Source: Cytobacillus sp. S13-E01
Lineage (GTDB): Bacteria > Bacillota > Bacilli > Bacillales > Bacillaceae_L
NCBI RefSeq assembly: GCF_029193815.1
Contig: NZ_JARFVC010000006.1
Coordinates: forward strand, 62,001 to 126,000
Length of the DNA: 64,000 bases
Direction: 5' to 3'
Shown: piece after piece, positions 58,158 to 64,000 of the stretch
How the letters are laid out: every line of letters begins with the position of its first letter
Numbering within the stretch: the stretch's first letter is position 1
Notes under the pieces: model-generated
The model's input: the letters and a program-made list of their open reading frames with translations, nothing else
Told to the model about the DNA's origin: nothing
Databases searched by the model: none
Program-made: the position numbers and the translations under genes

Positions 58158-58850
58158 TTATGGTTTCGCTAGTCGCTTCAGAGCATCTAGGTCTAATATT
58201 TGAACATCTCTTTGTCCCTTCATGGAGATAATCTTCCCTGCTACTAAGGTAACTAATTTACGACTAATCGTTTCAGGCGTCGTTCCGATTAAGGAAGCAA
58301 GCAGCTTTTTTGAAATAGGAAGCTTAAAATTCCCACTTTTCGCTTTATCACTAAAAAGAAGCAGTACAGAAGCTAGACGACGTTCAACCTCCATTAAACT
58401 TAATATACTCATCCACTCATCAGCTTGATGTAATCGCTCGTTTAATGCCAGTATGTAGCGAAATGACATATCAGGATTTCGTTCCAATGTTTTCAAAAAA
58501 TCACCTTTATTTATTGTATAAACTTCTGTGGAATCAATTGCTTCTGCATTTGCGTAATGATTTTCAGTTTGTAATAAGGCTGATTGTCCAAAAAAATCAC
58601 CAGGAAACAATAAACGGACAATTTGTTCTTTGCCATCCTCTGAAACCTTCGTAATTTTGATTAAGCCTTTATAGACAATATAAAGCGTTTCTGATGGATC
58701 ACCTTCTCTAAAGATAAAGTCTCCTTTACGAAAAACGAGTTTGTTGAACACTTTCTGTAAAGTTTGAACTTCTTCAGATTTCAATCCCTGAAAAATTGGT
58801 ATAAGACTAATAAAAGATGTATCTTGGTCACAACTTTGTTCACAGGGCAT
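58158..58850 (-). CDS. Crp/Fnr-family transcriptional regulator
   Basis: 230 residues: a cyclic-nucleotide-binding-type domain (KLVFRKGDFIFREGDPSETLYIVYKGLIKI...FPGDFFGQSALL), a long dimer helix and a winged helix with LASLIGTTPETISRKLVTL. The recognition helix has E-x-x-S-R, the Fnr type, which reads TTGAT half-sites. The N-terminus is MPCEQSCDQD, two Cys and Asp residues that could bind a cluster or other metal. The start is the ATG at 58850 behind GGAAGGTG. A perfect Fnr box lies upstream, so it probably controls itself. Confidence 0.88.
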   Translation of the reverse strand: MPCEQSCDQDTSFISLIPIFQGLKSEEVQTLQKVFNKLVFRKGDFIFREGDPSETLYIVYKGLIKITKVSEDGKEQIVRLLFPGDFFGQSALLQTENHYANAEAIDSTEVYTINKGDFLKTLERNPDMSFRYILALNERLHQADEWMSILSLMEVERRLASVLLLFSDKAKSGNFKLPISKKLLASLIGTTPETISRKLVTLVAGKIISMKGQRDVQILDLDALKRLAKP

Positions 58851-58930
58851 TTTTTCACCTTCCAATTTTTCTCTGATAGTAAAACACAATAATAATTTTA
58901 TCATCTTAAGAGATCATTTTTTATTAAAAC

Positions 58931-58944
58931 TTGATTTGCATCAA
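58931..58944. promoter_or_regulatory. Perfect Fnr-type box upstream of the Crp/Fnr gene
   Basis: TTGATTTGCATCAA is an exact TTGAT-N4-ATCAA palindrome, about 81-94 bases before the regulator's start codon. It matches the E-x-x-S-R recognition helix of that regulator. Confidence 0.72.
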
Positions 58945-59038
58945 GGCTATATTACTAATTATTTCTTATGATTAGATTACCATAAATGGAGTGCATATTG
59001 CCCGAGAGAATCGATAATGTACTTCATTCTTTTTTAAA

Positions 59039-59197
59039 AGATAAGAAAGTATAAAAGTTTGTACCTAGTTTTAATGTCTAGCTCCGGGCGCCATCGACTC
59101 TATGGTATAAGCCAATCCGTCCGGAAGGTAAAGAACAACCTTCCAGCAGGCTTGTCTTATGCTTGTCGCCGATAAGCGGGCGCCCTGCGCTTTTCTT
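59039..59197 (+). repeat. Dispersed intergenic repeat, copy F (complete)
   Basis: Leader AAGATAAGAAAGTATAAAAG, left end TGTCTAGCTCCGGGCGCCATCG, arm ATAAGCC/GTCTTATGC, central arm GGAAGGT...ACCTTCC, right end GCGGGCGCCCTGCGCTTTTCTT. It is followed directly by copy G. Confidence 0.9.
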
Positions 59198-59198
59198 A

Positions 59199-59359
59199 AA
59201 AGGTAAGAAAGTATAAAAGTTTGTACCTAGTTTTAATGTCTAGCTCCGGGCGCCATCGACTCTATGGTATAAGCCATTTCCTTTAAGAAGGAAAAACCAC
59301 CTTCTTAAAGGAACCGTCTTATGCTTGTCGCCGATAAGCGGGCGCCCTGCGCTTTTCTT
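59199..59359 (+). repeat. Dispersed intergenic repeat, copy G (tandem to F)
   Basis: The outer 75 bases on the left and 45 on the right are nearly identical to copy F. The centre is different: TTCCTTTAAGAAGG pairs perfectly with CCTTCTTAAAGGAA. Structure is kept while sequence has changed. Confidence 0.9.
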
Positions 59360-59572
59360 AATTACTTTCTATAAATATTGAAGGTAGTGTTAGAAACCAA
59401 ATAATCAAGGGTATAATAATAAAAAATAATTTCTATTAAACCAAAGTTACATACACACATTACCTCACATTCAGAATGGTCATTGAATGTAATAATAATT
59501 ACTAATCGAACATAGAAACCGACTAGTGTGGGGATATTTACACCTACACTTATATTTTGGGGGCATGGAAAC

Positions 59573-62419
59573 ATGAATAATCACGAACGTAAAAAAATAT
59601 GGGAAGAGTTTTATGGTCCGAATATTGGCTATATTTATGATGTATATGAGAAGTATATGGAAAATCCTGATTCTGTTGATCCATCTATAAAATCTTTATT
59701 TGATGAATTAGGTCCGCCACCGGTGAATGAACCTACGGAGCGACCATCTACAGAAGCTCTACCGCAGACAAATGTAAAAAAAATCATTTCAGCGATAAAG
59801 CTTTTACAAAATATACGTATCTGCGGACATTTGGCTGCCGATATATATCCATTACAGGATGGTTCAACTGGAGATTATCAGAGTTTTTTAGACCTAGGAA
59901 CATATAACCTTACAACAGAAGATTTACTTGAAATTCCGGCTAAGTTGATCTGGGAGGACGCACCAGCGACTATCCAAAATGGCTGGGAAGCTTATCAACA
60001 TCTAAAGCGTGTATATACTCAGTCCATTGCTTATGAATTTGGGCATATTCATATAGAGGAAGAAAAGCAATGGTTGGATCAATACGTTGAACTTGGCAAT
60101 ATTGATGCAAAGCTTTCTAATAGTGAGAGAATTGAGTTGTTAGATAGATTACTTCAAGTTGATAGCTTTGAAAAATTTTTACACAAAACTTTTGTTGGCC
60201 AAAAAAGGTTTTCAATTGAAGGAATTGATATGTTAGTTCCAATCCTTGATAAGATGATTCAAGCTGGGATTGAAGATGGAGTCGAAAATATGATGATTGG
60301 AATGGCACATCGTGGGCGGTTGAATGTGCTAGCACACGTTCTTGAGAAGCCTTACGAACTTATTTTTTCAGAATTTCATCATTCACCGAATAAGGAGCTT
60401 GTGCCATCTGAAGGATCACGCGGGATTAATTACGGGTGGTCAGGTGATGTCAAATATCACTTAGGGGCAGATCGCACAATAAAAGGTGAAAAAGAACACA
60501 CGATTCGAGTTAACCTAGCTAATAACCCAAGTCATTTGGAATTTGTCGATCCAGTTGTGCAAGGCATCACACGTGCTTCACAGGAGGACAGGAAAACAGC
60601 TGGATTTCCTACTCAAAACAAGCAAACGTCATTTAGTGTGTTAATTCACGGTGATGCTGCCTTCCCGGGTGAAGGAGTGGTAGCTGAAACGTTGAATTTG
60701 AGCCAGCTAAAGGGGTATGAAACTGGTGGAACTGTTCACATTATTGCTAATAACTTACTAGGTTTTACAACGAACAACGTTGATTCCCGATCAACAAAAT
60801 ATGCAAGTGACGTTGCAAAAGGGTATGAAATCCCTATTATTCATGTCAATGCGGATGATCCAGAAAGCTGCCTAGCAGTCATCATTTTTGCATATAAATA
60901 CCGTAAGAGGTTTAAAAAAGATATCTTAATTGATTTGATAGGCTATAGACGGTTTGGTCACAATGAAATGGATGACCCACAGGTAACACAACCCTTTTTA
61001 TATCAACTGATTGATAAGCACCCACGGATTGCTGAAAAATATGCAAATGAGTTGATTGTAAGCAAGATCCTAACAGAAAAAGAAGCAAAAGAAAAAGAAG
61101 AGATACCATTCAAAAATCTACAAACGATTTTTGATCACTTGCTTGCTAGTGATGCAAATACGGCAAATAAACTAGCAATTCCAAAGCCAGTTGAAGAAAT
61201 ATATCCAGAACTTGATACATCCGTATCAGAAAAGCTTTTAAAAACGATTAATGCAAATCTTTTAAAATGGCCTGAGTCATTTAATGTCTACCCTAAGCTT
61301 GAGCGAATTTTAAAGAAAAGAGAAACCGCATTAGACCAAGGAAATAAGGTGGATTGGGCACTAGCAGAAACGCTTGCTTTTGCTACAATTTTATCTGATG
61401 GAATACCAATTCGTCTAACGGGTCAGGATAGTGAACGTGGAACGTTCGCACATCGCCATCTTGTCTTGCATGATTTCAATACAAATGAAAGGTTTGTTCC
61501 ATTGCACAACATTCCAGAGGCAAAAGCTTCTTTTGCCATTTATAATAGCCCATTATCAGAAGTAGCTGTACTTGGGTTTGAATATGGGTATAGTGTGCAC
61601 TCTCCAGAAGCATTAGTGATATGGGAAGCTCAATTTGGTGATTTTGTAAATGTCGCACAAGTTATTATTGATCAATTTATCGCAGCTGGAAGGTCCAAGT
61701 GGGCGCAAAAGTCAAGTCTTGTCATGCTTTTACCACATGGGCATGAAGGGCAAGGTCCTGAACATTCAAGTGGTCGAATGGAACGTTTCCTACAATCTGC
61801 GGCAGAAAACAATTGGATAGTTGCTAATGTCACAAGTGCTGCACAATATTTTCATATTTTGCGAAGGCAGGCGCTGATTTCTGACAAAGCAGACGCTAGA
61901 CCCTTGATTATAATGACACCGAAGAGTTTACTTCGCCACCCACACTCAGGTTCTACAAGTTCAGAACTCACCAATGAAACGTTTAAACCATTGGTTGAAC
62001 AAAAAGGGACTGGAGAGCAAGTAGATAAAGTAAAGCGGGTAATCTTATGTAGTGGGAAAGTTGCAATCGATTTAGCGTCTAAAATAGAGGAATTAACGAA
62101 TGAGCAGCTAGGGTTAGTACACATTGCGAGAGTTGAACAGCTTTATCCATTCCCAAAGAAGGAAGTAAGAGAACTAACCGAACGATTTAGCAATTTAGAA
62201 GAGGTCATTTGGGTTCAAGAGGAACCAAAAAATATGGGCGCATGGCCTTTCATTCAGTCCATTCTTCCTGAAATTGTTTCTAAAAACTTATCTGTTGGTT
62301 ATATTGGTCGAATAAAACGTTCCAGTCCTGCAAGTGGTGAGCCGCATATCCATAAACAGGAGCAGGCTTGGATTTTAGAGGATGCGTTATTGTTAAGTAA
62401 AGGTGGGGAAAATCAATGA
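59573..62419 (+). CDS. odhA: 2-oxoglutarate dehydrogenase E1 component
   Basis: A protein of about 948 residues, normal for Bacillus OdhA. The N-terminal segment [29 protein letters not shown] is the E1 signature. [23 protein letters not shown] and the thiamine-diphosphate motif [36 protein letters not shown] are clear, as are [18 protein letters not shown] and [22 protein letters not shown] of the pyrimidine-binding half. It decarboxylates 2-oxoglutarate in the TCA cycle. The start is the ATG at 59573, behind GGGGGC; a longer upstream frame is rejected. It overlaps odhB by four bases. Confidence 0.96.
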   Translation: MNNHERKKIWEEFYGPNIGYIYDVYEKYMENPDSVDPSIKSLFDELGPPPVNEPTERPSTEALPQTNVKKIISAIKLLQNIRICGHLAADIYPLQDGSTGDYQSFLDLGTYNLTTEDLLEIPAKLIWEDAPATIQNGWEAYQHLKRVYTQSIAYEFGHIHIEEEKQWLDQYVELGNIDAKLSNSERIELLDRLLQVDSFEKFLHKTFVGQKRFSIEGIDMLVPILDKMIQAGIEDGVENMMIGMAHRGRLNVLAHVLEKPYELIFSEFHHSPNKELVPSEGSRGINYGWSGDVKYHLGADRTIKGEKEHTIRVNLANNPSHLEFVDPVVQGITRASQEDRKTAGFPTQNKQTSFSVLIHGDAAFPGEGVVAETLNLSQLKGYETGGTVHIIANNLLGFTTNNVDSRSTKYASDVAKGYEIPIIHVNADDPESCLAVIIFAYKYRKRFKKDILIDLIGYRRFGHNEMDDPQVTQPFLYQLIDKHPRIAEKYANELIVSKILTEKEAKEKEEIPFKNLQTIFDHLLASDANTANKLAIPKPVEEIYPELDTSVSEKLLKTINANLLKWPESFNVYPKLERILKKRETALDQGNKVDWALAETLAFATILSDGIPIRLTGQDSERGTFAHRHLVLHDFNTNERFVPLHNIPEAKASFAIYNSPLSEVAVLGFEYGYSVHSPEALVIWEAQFGDFVNVAQVIIDQFIAAGRSKWAQKSSLVMLLPHGHEGQGPEHSSGRMERFLQSAAENNWIVANVTSAAQYFHILRRQALISDKADARPLIIMTPKSLLRHPHSGSTSSELTNETFKPLVEQKGTGEQVDKVKRVILCSGKVAIDLASKIEELTNEQLGLVHIARVEQLYPFPKKEVRELTERFSNLEEVIWVQEEPKNMGAWPFIQSILPEIVSKNLSVGYIGRIKRSSPASGEPHIHKQEQAWILEDALLLSKGGENQ

Positions 62420-63693
62420 TTGAAATTAAAGTACCAGAACTTGCAGAATCACTTACTGAAGGAACGATAGCACAATGGTTAAAAAAAGAAGGCGATTATA
62501 TTGAAAAAGGCGAAGCAATCGTCGAACTTGAAACAGATAAAGTGAACGTAGAGGTCAACAGTGAATATAGCGGTGTAATAAGTGGGTTTTTATTCCAACC
62601 AGGTGACAATGTGGAGGTAGGTCAAGCTATTGCAACGCTTGATGAAAATGGAACTGTTACCGGTGATACAAATGAGGTAGCTACAGCCTCCAAACAGGAG
62701 GAAAAGGTAGAGCAACAACAAAAGCCTACTACTGCTACTGAAGAAAAACAGGAAACAAACGCCGTTACGGTACAGGAAAAAGAGAACCAAAGGAAACCTA
62801 TAGCATCACCAGCAGCTAGAAAGAGAGCAAGAGAATTGGGAATCGATTTAAATGACGTTCCATATCAAGATACACTTGGCAGGGTTCGGGTAGATGGTGT
62901 AGAAGCCTACAAGAAATCATTATCAAGTAAGGAAAATCAGCCAGAAGTGAGGAAACAACAGCCACAACAAAAAGCTGACGAGAAGGACGACATGGTCGAG
63001 AGAATTAAAATGTCAAGAAGACGACAAACAATTGCCAAAAGGTTGGTCGAGGCACAACATAACGCAGCAATGCTGACAACCTTTAATGAAGTTGATATGA
63101 CAGCAATTATGGATGTGCGAAACCGGCGTAAAGATTCATTTTATAAAAAGCACGGTGTAAAACTAGGCTTCATGTCTTTCTTCACCAAAGCAGTAATTGG
63201 AGCACTGAAAGAGTTTCCGCTATTGAATGCAGAAATCCAAGGTGATGAAATCCTACTTAAGAAATTTTATGACATAGGGATTGCGGTTTCCGCAGAAGAA
63301 GGATTAGTCGTACCGGTTGTTCGCGGTGCTGACCGGTTAAGTTTTGCGGGGATTGAAAAGGAAATTGGAGTATTGTCCGAAAAAGCAAAAACGAACACAC
63401 TTGGCTTACGTGATTTGCAGGGTGGAACATTTACAATAACAAATGGTGGAATATTTGGCTCACTTTATTCAACACCGATTCTAAATGCACCACAGGTAGG
63501 CATCTTAGGGATGCACACGATCCAAAGGCGTCCAGTTGTCATTGATAAAGAGGATACCATTGCAGTAAGACCAATGATGTATATCGCACTTTCCTACGAC
63601 CACCGAATAGTTGATGGAAAAGATGCAGTACAATTTTTAGCGAAAATTAAAGCTCTGTTAGAGGACCCTGAGGATTTATTGTTGGAAGGATAA
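62416..63693 (+). CDS. odhB: 2-oxoglutarate dehydrogenase E2 (dihydrolipoyl succinyltransferase)
   Basis: 425 residues: an N-terminal lipoyl domain with [11 protein letters not shown], lipoylated Lys42; a Gln/Glu/Lys-rich linker; an E3-binding domain ([36 protein letters not shown]); and a catalytic acetyltransferase-fold domain ending in [16 protein letters not shown] with His396. It transfers the succinyl group to CoA. ATGA overlap with odhA couples translation. The E3 gene is not adjacent, as usual in bacilli. Confidence 0.96.
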   Translation: MIEIKVPELAESLTEGTIAQWLKKEGDYIEKGEAIVELETDKVNVEVNSEYSGVISGFLFQPGDNVEVGQAIATLDENGTVTGDTNEVATASKQEEKVEQQQKPTTATEEKQETNAVTVQEKENQRKPIASPAARKRARELGIDLNDVPYQDTLGRVRVDGVEAYKKSLSSKENQPEVRKQQPQQKADEKDDMVERIKMSRRRQTIAKRLVEAQHNAAMLTTFNEVDMTAIMDVRNRRKDSFYKKHGVKLGFMSFFTKAVIGALKEFPLLNAEIQGDEILLKKFYDIGIAVSAEEGLVVPVVRGADRLSFAGIEKEIGVLSEKAKTNTLGLRDLQGGTFTITNGGIFGSLYSTPILNAPQVGILGMHTIQRRPVVIDKEDTIAVRPMMYIALSYDHRIVDGKDAVQFLAKIKALLEDPEDLLLEG

Positions 63694-63740
63694 TGAGAAT
63701 AGTTGAAATGTAGAACGAGGTTTAATCCTTAGTTCGATTA

Positions 63741-63786
63741 GTACTTGATCCCCAGTAGTACAGTGGGGATCAGGTACATTTTTATT
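63741..63786 (+). terminator. Terminator of odhAB
   Basis: GTACTTGATCCCC and GGGGATCAGGTAC form a 13-bp stem with one mismatch, followed by ATTTTTATTTG. Confidence 0.88.
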
Positions 63787-63927
63787 TGTTAAGGATTTCA
63801 TAAAATTGTAAGGTTGTGTATAACTTCGTGTCTCTGTCTATCTACGTCCAGCTCCAGGCGCCATCGGATCTGAGGTCATAAGCCAATCCGTCCGGAAGAT
63901 TAAAGAACAACTATCAGACTTTATATG
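63787..63927 (+). repeat. Dispersed intergenic repeat, copy H (3' truncated)
   Basis: Leader TTCATAAAATTGTAAGG as in copy D, then CCAGCTCCAGGCGCCATCGG, GGTCATAAGCCAATCCGTCCGGAAG and AAAGAACAAC, after which similarity to copy F stops. The last 70 bases of the window show nothing I can recognise. Confidence 0.78.
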
Positions 63928-64000
63928 TTGATCCTTTTAGACTTTAAAACAGCATAATAGAACAAAAATCTTGGAATAAGATACCTTGCTATCAGTGATC

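Noticed and set aside
59039..59359. CRISPR or satellite array
   Set aside because: Only two long units, structured and related to single copies elsewhere in the window; no spacers.

Overview
The window looks like a chromosomal segment of a low-GC, endospore-forming member of the Bacillaceae. The evidence is a three-cistron GerA-type germinant receptor operon, a DUF3231 protein, an orphan sporulation-type histidine kinase, AGGAGG-type ribosome binding sites throughout, T-rich hairpin terminators and an adenosylcobalamin riboswitch. No phage, IS element, rRNA or canonical tRNA gene was found. Several short decayed gene remnants are present.

Layout. 1-6500: a sugar or sugar-acid operon with a PfkB kinase, the ribulose-monophosphate pair HxlA/HxlB, a TRAP transporter (DctP, DctQ, DctM) and a KdgF-like cupin, facing ribose-5-phosphate isomerase. 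6600-12500: small genes, an MFS exporter, aminopeptidase AmpS, a NERD-domain protein bracketed by two arrays of ~21-bp repeats, and a YdcZ-type transporter. 12700-17000: a CstA-family transporter with a small partner protein, behind a LytTR/LytS two-component system (a pyruvate/peptide uptake module by analogy). 17000-20900: K+/H+ antiporter, YitT protein and ketopantoate reductase. 21000-25200: a B12 riboswitch controlling class I ribonucleotide reductase plus a flavodoxin. 25200-27700: two transporters and an unusual tRNA-like gene with its own terminator. 27900-31900: gerA-B-C plus a small fourth gene.

32000-39600: DUF3817 protein, a RelE/ParE toxin whose antitoxin is frameshifted, LysE exporter, HpaB-type monooxygenase, EamA transporter, three CBO0543 paralogues and DUF3231. 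39800-45300: an OmpR/HAMP two-component system, EamA transporter, cytosolic kinase, a dead GNAT gene and a DUF421 protein. 45500-52100: VOC protein, orphan DNA methyltransferase, MATE-like transporter, a tiny cationic ORF, a Gly-rich protein, M19 dipeptidase and an HD hydrolase. 52100-58900: formamidase, a His-rich membrane protein, and a CGCGG-motif small protein with an overlapping partner gene, divergent from an Mrp-type ATPase across two Crp/Fnr-type palindromes. These are followed by AtoE, a cysteine-desulfurase-like enzyme and a Crp/Fnr regulator with its own Fnr box. 59500-63700: odhA-odhB.

Cross-cutting signals: a dispersed structured intergenic repeat (~125-160 bp, at least eight copies, all in one orientation) whose central arm changes sequence but keeps complementarity; the ~21-bp arrays flanking the NERD gene; and the Fnr-type sites, one exactly at -41.5 from a -10 box. 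The best candidates for something under-described are the CGCGG/partner/Mrp locus, the tRNA-like RNA and the repeat-bracketed NERD gene.
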